Shown: positions 48,494 through 61,539, counted from the stretch's first letter. The stretch: DNA of 64,000 nt from Hyaloscypha bicolor E (GCF_002865645.1 NW_020194585.1:1102753-1166752), one strand, 5' to 3'. Translations and numbers: made by a program. Notes: generated by a model not told the origin, from the sequence alone.

Positions 48494-51400
48494 CTAGTAC
48501 TTATATGACCCCGAAATATATTACTTGTCTAGAGCTAGTAATTAGTTTCCTTACTACTATAGAACTCAGAAATAATAGTATTATAGATACTAGATACTCG
48601 AACTATACTTTGGATATAAAAGAATAGTTCTTTAATCTTTAGCTAGTTACTAAAGCCGACTTATTCTCTGGAATTAGTAATTTTAAAATAAAGCCGGAAA
48701 TAATTAGCTTACTTTATCTCTCCGGGCCTGGAATAAAACTAGTTCTTAATAATACCTATTATATCTCTGGTATTAGAGTTAATCTTATTTCTATTAGATA
48801 ATTCGAAGCCGGCGGAATCAAATTTGGCTAGGGTTTAGGAATAAGTAAAAGAGGCGGCTTGAATTTCAAAATTAATAAAATAATATATATTACTATTTAA
48901 AATAGTTAGATCTATTTACTTAATATCTAAGACTTCTTAATTCCTTATTTTATATTACTACTATTAATTCAGCTATAGTTTAACTATACTATTACTACCT
49001 TTATTATAAATAAAAATCTTCTTATCTAATATAAATAGATAGAATATTTCTTAAAAGGAAATATTAAGATATTTTCAAAAGTTTCTTATAATATTAATCT
49101 TATAATTCCTTATTATAAAAACAATTATATATACAAATTTTATATACTTAATAGAATAAAATATAAGTCTTATAATTATCTAATTAAACCCGGAATAAAG
49201 TATTATAAACTTATATAATTTAATATTATTAGCTCTTTACTAGTAATTATAAAGATAGGAAAATACTACTTTAGATATTATTTATATAACTATACTAAGT
49301 AAAATAGAATTAAAGCCTTTAAAGCGAAATTAGAAGCCTTTAACTATTTTAAAAAGTAGTAAGTTAAGTATAAGTATAAGAGTAAAAAGATTTAGTAAAT
49401 ATATTATAATAATAGTAAACTTATATTATTTAATAGATTTAAGAACTATTATCTAATTATAGATATCTAACTCGAGCTTATAATTCCGGGAAATCTAGTA
49501 TAGAATAGTAAAAGAGAGAAATATAGTTAATTACTATAAAAAAGAACTAAAGCCTTAATATAATTATCTAGTATACTAATAATCTAGTAGCCAGAAGTTC
49601 TATAAACGGTTTAGTATCTATTTAATTATAGCCTATATTTAGTATTTAGGGAAATTATATCTTATAAGAAATAAACTAAAATTAAACCAGATCTCTTATA
49701 TTTTCGGATTCTCGGATCTAATACCTGGAATCTTATTAAAAGGAAAATAAGGAAATTATAAGATAAGATAATAAAGGAAGTACTTATTAGTTTTAAAGAA
49801 GAATTAATTTATTAAATCTTAATTAAAAGAAAGATAATTTATAAAACGAATATCTATATTAATAAGAAAAAACTAAAAGAATAAATATTATTAATTCCCG
49901 AAACCGGACTTATATCTAAACTAGATCTCAAAGATACTCTAATAAATATAGTCTTTATTAAGAGATATATTAAAAAGCTTAAATAAGAGAAAAAGATATA
50001 AGAGTTAGTTTTAAAACGCTTTTAAGCTATTAAGAACCAGGCAAATAAAACCATTAATAAGTTTCTAGATAGTATTATTAATTTACTATCTCTATTCTTA
50101 CTTTAAGTTCTTTTATTACCTAAACGAATACTAATACTATTCCCTAAGTAACTAAAATAATACTATATTTATATTAAAGAAGTTATTAAAGACTATTTAT
50201 AACTTAGAGTTCTAATTCTATTATTATTACTAGATTCTCTTAACCTTAATATATATATATTTATTATATAAGTAAAGTCGTTCTCTATTACTAAAGAAGT
50301 CGAACTAAAGACCCTAAAGTAAGTATAAAAGAGAGGTTACTAGAATTACTAGGCCCTAGCTATCTGGAAAGAATATACCTCTTTTACTAAAAATAGTACT
50401 TGAATTCTAGTAAATATCCTAAAGAATTATAAGATTCTAATAGGCAAATGAGTTTAGAAACTAAAAAAGGGCTCTAGAAATAAAGTAATTTACTATAAGG
50501 CTTACTAGGTAATATATAGCTTTAAGTAAAAGAAAGAAATAAACTTTTTTGAGATATTTGCCTTAGTAATAAAGCCTATAAACTATAAGGCCATTTTTAT
50601 TATTACTATAGCTTTTAACTAGGAAATTAAGTAAATAAATATTAAAACTATATTTCTATATAAAGAAATTAAAGAGAAAGTTTATATCTAATAGCCTACT
50701 AATATAAAAGATCTAGAATATTTAGATAAGATATATAAATTCAAATAAATATTATAAATTTAGTATAAAACTCTTATAAAATTTCTGAAATCTTATAGAT
50801 ATAAATCTCTTAATATAAACTTAAGTATTTTCTTTAGCTATAATATAATTATTACTATTTATATTAATAATTTTCTAATTACTAGACAGAATATATAAAC
50901 TATTAATAAGTTTAAGAAAGGTTTTAATTCTGAGTTTAAAATAATTAATTTAGGGCCATATAGCTATTACTTTAAAATAAAAGTTAAACGGGATTATAAG
51001 AACTATATTTTAATATTAAGCCAGAAAAATTACTTATAAAGTATATTTAAAAAGTTTAATATACTAGATTATATTTCTAAAGATATTCTAATAGAAACTA
51101 GTATAATAAAAGTTATAGTTCTAGTACCTAAAGGCTATATAGCTCCGGGCTATATTTAAAAAGAACTATTAGTTTAAAATCAGATCCCTTATATATATTA
51201 TATTTGAAATAAGGCCAGATATTATATATTTGGTATTAGTAATTAGTAGGTTCTATATAAACCTAATAGAAGTATATATAAAAGTAGTAAAAAAAACCTT
51301 GAGATATTTTTAGGGAACTTTAGACTTAAAACTTGTTTTTAGTAAAAAGCTATTTTATTTAATAGGCTACTCTAATACTAACTAGCCCGGAAACTATAAT

Positions 51401-52010
51401 ATTTACTAATTAATTTCTAGATATGTTTTTTATTTAGAAAGCGAAATAATTAGCTAGTTCTCTAAGAAATAACCTATTATTATATTCTCTTTTTATAAAT
51501 CCGAATATTTTAAATAAATATAAATAATAAAGAAAGTAATCTAGTTAAAATACTTTCTTACTAAAGTTTATAAAAAGAAATATAATATATTAGTTCTAAT
51601 AATAATTTTTTATAATAATTAAGGTACTATTATACTTATAAAGAACTTCTTTAGCTATATAAGAATAAAATATATTAATTTATAAATATACTAGATCTAT
51701 AAAGTAATAGAATTAAAAGAGATTAAACTTTAATATATCTTGACTAAAGATTAAACTATAAATAGGCTAATAAAGCTATTAGCTAGAAATGCTTTTAAGT
51801 AGTTCCGAGATATAATTAGTATTTATTAAACTCCGGAAATTTAAGAGAGAAAAAAGAGAAATATTAATTTTTATATTACTAAAATATTTTCTAATAAATT
51901 ATCTTAATTTTAAAAGACTACTTCTATTAAGATTTAATACTTTTAAGTAGTATTTAATACCTATAATATTATTATATAAAAATCTAGAAACTTTTAATTT
52001 TAAGAATATA
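48494..52010 (+). pseudogene. Ty1/copia pol relict (protease, integrase, RT, RNase H)
   Basis: Plus strand, RIP stops throughout, but all domains in copia order. Protease: IIDTRYSN near 48580 (originally IDSG.S.H), followed by LYLSGPGIKLVLNNTYYISG. Integrase: DNG-like YYNNSK and the C-terminal EKYS.LL.KRTKALI.L near 49530. RT: WVWKLKKGSRNKVIYYKAYW and VIYSFKQKKEINFFEIFALV (50440-50570), then INIKTIFLYKEIKEKVYI. RNase H and tail: VIELKEIKL.YILTKD (about 51700) and ISQKCF-like end by 51830. The order protease-integrase-RT-RNase H is diagnostic of copia. It begins directly after the poly-A of LINE C, so its gag probably lies upstream of that LINE (34900-35982). Confidence 0.8.
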
Positions 52011-52210
52011 AAAGTATAGTTATCTTAACTAAAAACTTGCTAGCCCCGGAATCCTATAGTAGCCTTGGCTATATTCGCCTATTAAGCTATTAGTATTAAA
52101 CTACCTAAGTAAGAAAATAGCTGGATGCCTAGCTATATAAGACCTAGCTATTAACTTTTCGATTTATATTTTTCTATTTTCTGTAAATATTCTTTTAGTA
52201 ACTATATATA
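52010..52210 (+). mobile_element. candidate 3' LTR of the copia relict
   Basis: Follows the end of the copia frame by about 180 bases and is clearly richer in C and G (CTAGCCCCGGAATCC, AGCTGGATGCCTAGC). It has a promoter-like ATATAAGACC. The outer ends TAGTTA and TAACTA (52017 and 52203) form an inverted pair. No second copy was found, so the boundaries are tentative. Confidence 0.35.
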
Positions 52211-54499
52211 TATATAATTTATTTATAAATTTATTTTAAAATAGTATCTTTAAATATAACTAGATTTATATGCCTTTCTGACTATTTAGCCTTATTCTTT
52301 AGCCTTATAAAGAAAGATAAGAATAGAATCGAGCCTAAGATATCTTATATTAGTATTAGACTACTTTCTTTTTCTATTCTTTATAATAAATCCTCTTTTA
52401 AAGAAATATAATTCTTTTTATAATATATTTGAGCCTCTTTTAAGTATTATTATATTATAGATTATTCTAATAGCCGCCTAAGTAATTAGCTCCTAACTTC
52501 TTTTCTAATTATATAGATAATAAAAGACGAAAAGAAGAACTAGAGAACTATTTCCGAATTTCCGAATTTTTATTACTTTTCTTCTTTCTTTAAAGAGAAA
52601 TTTAAATAGTAAATAATTCGAATTAGCTACTTCTATACTAAATCCGAGATCTGAATTAGTAATAAATACTATTATAATAAGATTTCTTTCTATTACTAGA
52701 TAGCTTTCTTTATATTTATAGTTAATACTTCCGGATTTTCCCTAATAATTCTTAATCTAAGTATTATTACTAAATAAGACAAAACCTATAGTAATATATA
52801 TTAGACAGATTTACTTAATATATAATAAAAATTTATTAAGTATCTTAAATAGATATATAGGCTTAATATTATTACTATTATAGTTTGGGATCTTTAGAAA
52901 GAAAATCTAGCTAGAGATTATATTTGGCTAGTAATAGAAATACTAGTAACCGTTTTAAAGAACTAGTAAGACCTTCCTGCTTTCTATAATAAATTAGAGA
53001 GGGAATTTATTTAATTTCGAGTTATAATATTAGATCGAGGAAAGAAATAACCGGTTCCTGGTAATAGAGATTGTCTGGCGGTACCTAATAAATAGAAATC
53101 TCTTTTAATAAGGAGTAAGTTATCTAGAAGTCGGGATATAAGTCTAGTAGGAGCTAGAGAAAGTTCTCGTCCGAAAATATAATTAAATAGCCCTCGGATA
53201 TTATTGCCTAGTCTATTAATAAAATACTAATAATAATAATTAATAAAGCAGAAGTCAGCCTTATTAATAGTAGAATTAGCTACTAATAAGCCTATAGGAG
53301 TTATAAGAAATACCTCTAGGCTAACGGATAGAAATACTTCTTTTAAAGAGATTTCTAATTTGAATTAGAAGTAAGACTAGACTAAACTAGATCTTTAGCT
53401 TGAAATAGAATTCTCGAGGCTTAAATAAATAGGGTTTCTTCTCTTTTTTACTTCTATTATTCTATTCTTTCCTAGCAGGTTTTCCCTTTTAAAAGGTTTT
53501 CTACTATAGGTTTATTAAAGGTTTAGGAAGTATTAATTCTATAGAAGCTTAGTTCTATAAGAGCTCTCAAAGAAAGTTCTTTATAATTACCTTTTCTTCT
53601 TTAATTATATAAGAAGTTAAGCTAATAAATAATTACTTTCTATTAATAAAGCTTAACTAACTACTATAGGAGCTTATATATATATAAGCTATTATTAAGT
53701 AAAAGTACTAAAGATAATTATATATTTATTACTAATGTCTTGGTATAAGAATATATATATATATAAGAGAGCTCTTTCCTATATAGAATTATTAAGTAAT
53801 ATAAATATAATTAATCTATTTTTTAGTAAATTTTAAAGATAATTTAAATAATAAGCTTATTTAAAAGCTTTAAGAAACTATAGCTATATATTATAATAAC
53901 TCTATTATTTATATTATAAAGTTTATATAATATTATATTATAAATAACTAGTAGATTCGAGCTTATTATAAAAAGTAAGACTAGATATTTAAGAAAGCTA
54001 ATAAAGATATAAATAAGCTAAGCTCAGGAAGTATTTCTTATATAAAGCCTGCTTTTAAGATTCTAGTAATAAATAAGTTTATTATTTTAAAGCCCGAATT
54101 CTTTAATCTTAAATACTATAATTATAATAAATTTAATTATATATTTAGGAATTATCTAAAGCCTAAAATAAAGTATATAAAGTAAATTTTAATAGCTAAG
54201 CTAATGGTATTTATTATAATTAAGTTATTAGAGAATATAAAATAAAGAAATAAAGACTTCTAAAAGAAATCTCTTTTTTAGAACTATATTATATTAATAT
54301 AATAGAAATTAATTTAAGCTAATTACTTAAAAGTAATATATTTATATTCTTTTATATAATTAGTAATAATAAATTAGATATTTAAACTTCTTTTCTTATT
54401 AATATTAAAGTAAATAAATTTTTTTTTATTAATTTTAAGTTTATAAAAATAATTAAATAATTTCTAAATATTAAACTTATTTAATTAATATTATTCTAT
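52211..54499. other. AT-rich DNA with an unassigned, partly coding-like island (52500-53500)
   Basis: The island keeps more C and G and one plus-strand frame with few stops, for example DRGKK.PVPGNRDCLAVPNK near 53035 and ESSRPKI.LNSPRILLPSL near 53170. It resembles a RIP-mutated element protein, perhaps a gag, but I recognise no family. The rest is A/T-rich without features. Confidence 0.4.
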
Positions 54500-57260
54500 A
54501 ATATAAAAGAATTTAATAATAAATAAATCATATTTATTATTTATTATATTAAGCTTATACTTTTAATTAATAAACGGAAAGTTCTAGTACTTATATTAGT
54601 TATAAAACTAGACGAATATAATATAATTTTGAAATAATAATAGTTTATAAATACTAGTATTCTAATTAATTATAAGAATAGAAAGTTAATTTAGTTAGAT
54701 AATTAGCCTAGAAAAAAGAATTAAAATAAGATTCTAATTATTATTTATAAGAACTTGGAATTTAGAGAAAATAACTAGTATTAAGAAAATATAAATAAAA
54801 GAAATAAAGCTATAATTACTAAATACTATAAAATATATAGAAAAAATACTTTAGATTATTATTAAAATCTTATTAAAAAGCTTTAAATTTAGATTAAAAT
54901 AATAGCCAGAATTACTTTATATAACTATTTATCTTTATATATACCGTTTTTATAGCTTTATTAAAATAATCTTATATAAAGCTATAAACTTATATAAACT
55001 CTTTATTAACTACTTTTAAATTATTAGATTTTATATATAGTTTATTAATAATAAATAAAGTAAAAAGAAACTAAAAAAAATTAAATTATAAATAAATATC
55101 TAATTAAATATAAAAAAGATTATATTTATTAAATTCTTACTAATAATAATTATATTTATAAGGCTTATAATATTTATATTATAGAAAAATGCCTCTTTTT
55201 AATAAAAAAAAGACTTTTAAATTTAAATCTAATATTTATTTAAATATTCTTTAAAATAAACTATTAAATATTCTGCTTTTATAATATTTAATTCTTTAGA
55301 AAAGAAATATATTTAATAATAATACTAATAATATAATTTTATTAAATTATTATTCTCGAAAAATACTATATAAAATCTAACTAATATAATAAAACAAGTA
55401 ATTTATTATTATTCTAAAATTACTTCTAGTAATATAATTTAACTATTTATAAATAAAACTAGTAATTAAAATACTACTAATATATTCTAAATAGAAAATA
55501 ATATAAATAAAATAATATAAATAAAGCTTTATAAAATAATTAAATAATTAAAATTCCGGATTTAATTAATATAAATATAATAATTTCTTTATATCTATTT
55601 ATATTAATAAATAAAGAAATATTTAATTAATTCAAACTTCTCTAATTCTATATTATTTCTAGTATTTCTAGCTAAAGAAAATAATAATTTATATAATTAT
55701 ATTAACCCGAAATTAAACTAATTTCTTAGTTTTATAGCTAAAATTATACTTTCCGAAATATTATTTCCCGAATTCTTTAAGCCTTATTATTATAAGAAAG
55801 CTATAGCTAATACTAATTATAATAAATAAAAGATTTAATTTTCTTAAAAAAAACCGGATATAAATACTAGTAAATAAACTAATTAATTAATAAATTCTTT
55901 TTAGTAAATAAATCTATAAATATTAGTATAATTTCTCTAAATAAATTATTTACTATAAGGCCTATTAAATAATCTATAGTAATTAATAATAAGAAAATAT
56001 TAACTTTAATAAAACCTTTATAACTATAATAAAGCTATAAGCTATAAGTTAATCTTTATTATAATTATAGCTTTAAATTAGAAAATTAAATAAATAAATA
56101 TAAAAACTATATTTCTTTATAAAAAAGTTAAAGAAACTATTTATATAAAATAATTAACTAAACTCGGAAATAAATTAAATAAGATATATAAGCTAGATTA
56201 AGTATTTTATAGCTTAAAGTAAAACTCGAGAATCTTATATAATATACTTTTCGAATTCTTTTAAAAGCTAGACTTTTAATAAATATTAATATTTTTTATA
56301 AAAAGAAAATTATTATTACTATTTATATTAATAATTTACTTATTATAAAATATAAATAAGTAGAGATTAATATACTAAAATAAGCCTTAAATAAATATTT
56401 TTAGATAAGTAATTTTAGATTTATTAATTTTTATCTTAAAATAATAATTATTTAAAATTAATTAAATAATATATTTTAATTCAAATAGTATTTTTATTTA
56501 AATAAGATTCTTTAAAACTCGAATATAAAGTACTATAAACCTTTATTTATATTAATAAATATTAGTAATACTAATCTTATATTTATACTAAAAGTCTTTA
56601 TTATAGATTCTATAAATATTAAAGACTATTAATACTATATTAGATCTTTTATATATATTATATTCGAATTCTAATTAAATATTATATTTATAGTCTTAAT
56701 AATTAGCTACTTTATCTTAAATCTAATAATAAAATATATAATAATAACTAAAAGAATTTTATAATACTTTAAAGAAACTCTCGATTATTAACTTATATAT
56801 TATAATAATCTCAAGATATTAACTAGCTATTTAAATATTAATTAGACCGAATATAAATATATTTTATATTTTATAAATAGTTTCGTTTTTAATATAAGTA
56901 ATAAAGCTATTAGTTAATTATTAAAAAAATAAGATATTATTATTTATTTCTCTTATAAATCTAAATTAATAATAGAAATCCAGGCTATAAAGAAAACTAT
57001 TTGACTTAATAGATTTCTTATTAAAGCTCTTTATTAAAAGAAAATTACTATTATAATTTATTATAATAATTAGAAAATAATTACTTTTATTAAAAAAATA
57101 AGTCCGGAAAATAATATCTAGTAAATAAATTTAGCTTAAATATATTTTAACTAAATAGTAATTAGCTAATAAACTTATAAAATCTCTAGTAAAAAAACAA
57201 GTTTAACTACCTCTAAACTATAATTAGTATTAAGAAAATACTATAAGCTTAATACTAAAT
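54500..57260 (+). pseudogene. second Ty1/copia pol relict (RT and RNase H)
   Basis: Plus strand and more decayed than the copy at 48-52 kb. The RT region (about 55930-56150) corresponds position by position to the other copia RT, with YYKA.W-type and IN.KTIFLYK-type remnants. The RNase H is clear near 56950-57020: SYKSKLIIEIQAIKKTI.LNRFL matches the copia consensus with SxxEAEY...A...WLxxFL. Upstream 54500-55900 probably holds gag and integrase but is too decayed to assign. Confidence 0.6.
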
Positions 57261-58984
57261 ATAGTTATATAATTTCAAACTTTTTTTTTCTTTTTCTTTT
57301 ATATTCGAAAAATCTCGAAAAATCTTAAAAGCTTTATTTATTTAATTTTTAAAAGTCCCAAAATATACTTCTATATATATTAATTATTTATATAAAATAT
57401 AAGCGAATTTAATTATAATAATATTAAAATATTAGCTAAAAAAAATTCTTATTTAATTTTATAGCTTGGCCTATTATTTATTTATTTAATTACCTTATTT
57501 AATTATTTATTTAGTTACTTTTACTTATATTAGCTCCGAGCTAGTTATAATAAAGCTATAAATCTACTTCTTATAACTTCTGATTTCTTTTCTTTTTACC
57601 TTATTTATAAAAGATATTTAAAAGAAACTAGAATTTTTCTAAATCTAAACTTTTTATTATATTTATAAAAATATTTAAAGAAAATAAAAATACTTCTCAA
57701 ATCTAAATATTTTATTAACTCGTTTTATAATCTTATAATATTTATTCTAACTAAAAAATAAAAAATAATTACTAGTTTCTTTTAAAAAAAAGTTTAATAA
57801 TATTTAGAAATATAAATAATATATTAAATAAATAAAAAAAGACTATTTTATTACTATAGCTATTATTAATATTAAGATATAATTAGTAAATAAATTTTTT
57901 TAATTTATATAAACTATTTTATATTTTATATAAGCTATTTATAAATAATAATAATTCTAATAACTATATTATAAATACTATTAATCTAATCTAGTAATTA
58001 TATTTTAATTCTAAAAAGTATTAAAATAACTTTAGTTATTATAAAATTATCTAATATTTTTATTTTATTAAAGTAAAATTTAAATACTATATTTTCTTAT
58101 TTTCGAAATTTGGTTAAAATATTTCTAATTTTCTTTTATTTATTATTTCTTTTATTTATTAAATAAAAGCCAAATAAATTAACTAGGAAATTAAATCTAA
58201 TTTATATTATTTTAGAATTATAAGTATTTTTTATTCTAAATATTAAAGAATTAAAAATAGCCTATATAATAAAATAATTATTACTTATTACTAGATTACT
58301 TTATTTTATATAAAAACCATAAACTAAATTAGATAAAAAAAACTTAAGCTAAATAAAAAATAGCTTTTCTAATATTATTAGATAAACTAGCTAATATTTA
58401 TTATTTTATAATACTTCTAGTTAATAATCTATAACCCTAATTAATTATTTCAGAATAAAAAAAAGAATCTATTATAATAAATTCTAGCTAGCTTAATAAG
58501 ACTTTATTTATATTATAAAAGCTAAATAAAAGTTACTAGAACTAAATAATAATATATAGCTTATTCGAAATTCTAATAAAATAGGAAATTTAAATAGAAA
58601 ATATATAACTTTTTATTTTAATTAGCTCTAATATATATTATTAAATAATACTTAGGCTATAAATTAGCTTCTTTAAATAGAGGAACTAGATCTAATAAAC
58701 TCTTATATAAATTTTTTAAATATTAGTATAAAATTCTTCTATTCTAAATACTAAAATAGCCCTATTTTTAAGCCTCTAAATATATAATTTAAATTAACTT
58801 TCTGGGCTTTCTTTAAATATTTCTTTTATATATATTTTTAGTATTTTTAATTAGCTTTACCTTAATAAAAACTTGATTTATTAAATAAAGTACTAATCCG
58901 AAAGCCAAGTAAGCTTAAACTAGTAATTCTAGCTTAAGAAATAAATAATATTAGTACTAATACTATAGATATAAATATAATATA
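57261..58984. other. heavily RIP-mutated DNA before the 289-bp LTR element
   Basis: About 1.7 kb of A/T-rich sequence with stops in all frames. I see no protein family, repeat or promoter that can be supported. Confidence 0.5.
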
Positions 58985-59623
58985 TATAGGGTCATATATA
59001 ACTTAAGGGCATATAATAAACCTCGGATATTACGGGTATTAATTAGGGAGATTAGAGGCCCTCCGACTTTATAACTAACTACTATTTATATTATAAGTAT
59101 TAGGCTTATAAATTACTAATTATATATATGTTATTAGGGCCTCCTTATTAAGATATTAGTAATAAGTACTTTCTAGTATATTCTAGAACTTACTATAAGC
59201 TTATATAAGCATTAGTAAGCATTAGTAAGCATTAGTAATTATTAGTTCTAGAATATTCCATATAGCTCTGATTTGTAAGCTAAGTATCTAGAAGATTCTA
59301 ATTAGTAAGCATATGACTCACTACTAGAATATTCTAGAACTAAGCCCTAAGGCTATATAAGAACGCTTTATCTTATAGATAGAACTTTCTTTAAGTTCGA
59401 AATTAAGTCTTTACTTATATATATACTTATTGCTTTAGACCTACTAATTCACGAGCCTAATTCCCTAGTCTACCACGTGAAACCATTATACTCCTATTTA
59501 GAGAAGGCTTCCCTGAACCTTATAGGAGAAACAGAGATTAGTTCTATACTAAATTTAATACTATGGTTTTATAATATACTAATTTATTCTATTATCTTAT
59601 TACTTATTAATAAATATCTTATA
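58985..59623 (+). mobile_element. 289-bp 5' LTR of a gypsy-like element, interrupted by another LTR
   Basis: LTR in plus orientation, TATAGGGTC...AATATCTTATA (originally TGTA...TACA). Without the 345-bp insertion at 59146-59490 and one copy of its CTCCT duplication it is 289 bp, matching 9487-9775 end to end. The sequence after it (59624 on) is not a target duplication and leads into a gag-like frame, so this is the 5' LTR of a former full element. Confidence 0.8.
59146..59490. mobile_element. 345-bp solo LTR nested in the 289-bp LTR
   Basis: Flanked by the perfect 5-bp duplication CTCCT (59141-59145 and 59491-59495). The empty site is seen in the copy at 9.5 kb, where the same point reads CCTTTTATTTAG, the RIP form of CCTCCTATTTAG. 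Its ends TATTAAG and CATTATA fit RIP-changed TGTTAAG and CATTACA. Inside are a GCATTAGTAA array (period 10, about 59206-59246) and repeated TCTAGAATATTC-type motifs. Confidence 0.88.
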
Positions 59624-60776
59624 AGCTAATCTTTTTACCCTTAAAGAAAGTAGTTTAATAAGTAATTATATCTCGAAATCTGCAAAATATATAACTTCTT
59701 ACTAAAGCTATTCCTATAGAGAAAGTCGACCAGATTAACCCCAATATAGGTAATAGCAAAGGCTCGTCTAATACTTTTAATAGGGCCTCTCAGGAATCTC
59801 CGAGAGCCAGTAATAATAATGGAAATAATCCCGGTAATAATTAAGATACCGAGATTAATACCCGAGTTACTACTATCCAAGCTATGAAATAGGGCTTGTA
59901 TACTAAAGTTAAAGCGCTCTAATAAAAGCAAGAATTAGTAAATATATGTGATGGGCACACGTGATGGCGCATGGACAGGTGTCAGATGTCGTGGATCTAG
60001 TTTCCTATTTTGGGTACAGCTTGCGATCGGAATCGTATGGATCGCATGGGATTTCCTAATTAAGTAAAGGGCTTCGCATGCCTGGCTAAGCACTAGGGAA
60101 TATATAGGGAGACGCTCCTAGCTTTGGAAGGGGCATCGATTAGTCTCTTGTTGGAATCAATTCTTGGAATCAGTTACACTTGCAAGCGTCACTCCGCAGC
60201 TTACTTACCTTGACTACTTGTACATCACCCTGCTATTACGTGCCTTACAATATAATTAACTAATATATCCTATAGTTAGAGTAATATAAGAGTATTCTTA
60301 GGAATACCTTATGGTTTACTATATCTCATAGAAACTCTATTTATAAGTCTATCCCATTTTCCTCGGTAATTCCTACCAGGGAACTTCCTAAAATAAAGTT
60401 AGAACCCACTTCCTTTCCTAATATAATAAGCTTTGAAAGTAATCTTAATACTATTTATTAGGAGCCATTATATAATATCCTAAAGATATATTTGGATCGA
60501 GAGAAGCTTCTTAAGATCCGGATACCTAACTTATATTATAGAAAGTTCCTTAAGAAATAGAGAATATTTATATTTTCCTAGAAGGTAGTCTTTAGGACCT
60601 AACCTTGAACTTATAATAAATACTTTTCTAGAATTAACTCTACTATAAGTACTTTTAGGAACAAATCTTATAATATTTGAGAGGCTATAATAAAGTAAAG
60701 CCCACTATTATATAAGGTCTATTAGAAGTAATTTAAGGCCTACTTAACTAATATATTTCAAATATTTTAAACTTAT
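59624..60776 (+). pseudogene. gypsy-like gag relict, split by a solo LTR
   Basis: A plus-strand frame after the 289-bp LTR reads, with a few RIP stops, NSKGSSNTFNRASQESPRAS and VTTIQAMK.GLYTKVKAL (59750-59930), a typical N-terminal gag stretch. After the solo LTR, 60470-60760 reads LDREKLLKIRIPNLYYRKFL and further NKYFSRINSTISTFR, which resembles the central gag region of fungal gypsy elements. The element is cut off at 60777 by the intact copia element. The minus-strand open frame at 59641-59931 is the shadow of this gag. Confidence 0.6.
59947..60249. mobile_element. 303-bp solo LTR, not RIP-mutated, inside the gypsy gag relict
   Basis: Begins TGTGATGGGCACACGTGATG and ends CGTGCCTTACA, flanked by the 5-bp duplication ATATA (59942-59946 and 60250-60254). 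Base composition is normal, with many CpA and CpG sites (GATCGGAATCGTATGGATCG), unlike the surrounding DNA. ATATATAGGGAGACGC at about 60101 may be its promoter. No internal region, so it is a solo LTR. Confidence 0.88.
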
Positions 60777-61135
60777 TGTCGTATTTAAATAATTAAAGAT
60801 TATTTATATATTACCTTCTTTAATAATATAAGTTATTATATATTAAATAAAAAATACTAGAACTTTTTTATATAGTATATTACTATATATAGTATTTTAT
60901 ATTTAAAACAAAATCTACTTTAATTAATAATTACTTTAATTATTAATTTTCAAAATTAAAGTAGTAATTAAGAGATTTAAAAAAGTCTTTAACTTAAGAA
61001 TTATTATTCTATAAAGACTTAAATTTTTATATTAAATAGTTAACTAGTAACTATAAATTATAAAAATTAAATTAGCCTTATTAGGCTATTTTATCTCTTA
61101 TCTAAGAGAGCCCTCTTATGAATGGCTAAAATCTC

Positions 61136-61240
61136 TTAGTAAGTTCTTAGCTAATTGAGAACGTGATTTCTTAGTAAGCTCTTAGCTAATTAAGAACACG
61201 ATTTTTTAGTAAGCTCTTAGCTAATTAAGAACGTGACTTG
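61136..61240 (+). repeat. three 35-bp tandem repeats in the LTR
   Basis: Units start at 61136, 61171 and 61206, each beginning TTAGTAAG and containing CTTAGCTAATT and AGAAC. The units differ at a few positions. They lie in the U3 part, upstream of the likely promoter, so they could act as enhancer repeats (inference). Confidence 0.9.
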
Positions 61241-61539
61241 GATTTGGAACTAAGGATTCGGTTCATAAGATCGGGGCATCTATTAAGCCATAATTACGAT
61301 TTAATGGGACATTTATTTAGCCGTCTTATAATTTGATTTCTAATAATCGGTGGATTTATAGGCCGTGCTTATTATAATTAATGGAGTTGTGAGTCATTCT
61401 TGTGGTTTGGTGTAGCTAGATTTTATTATTTAAGTAGCTAGATTTCCCCCCTTAGAACCAGAAAATCAAGCACTCGAACAGCACTTCAGAATCACTTTAC
61501 TCTTTGCTTTACGATCTTAAACCATTACTTTACTTTACT

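Noticed and set aside
35959..48503. Target duplication for LINE C (ACTAG or TACTTATA shared by both flanks)
   Set aside because: The matches are short, not adjacent to both element ends, and expected by chance in such AT-rich DNA.
21240..53820. LTR pair between 21240-21560 and 53460-53800
   Set aside because: Some similar pieces (AGGTTTT.CTATAG.TTA.TAAAGG) but no consistent alignment; probably chance in low-complexity sequence.
59641..59931. 96-codon minus-strand open frame
   Set aside because: Shadow of the gypsy gag relict on the plus strand, which reads as a gag despite a few RIP stops.
61136..61240. CRISPR-like array
   Set aside because: The 35-bp units are directly tandem without spacers and lie in a retrotransposon LTR of a eukaryote.
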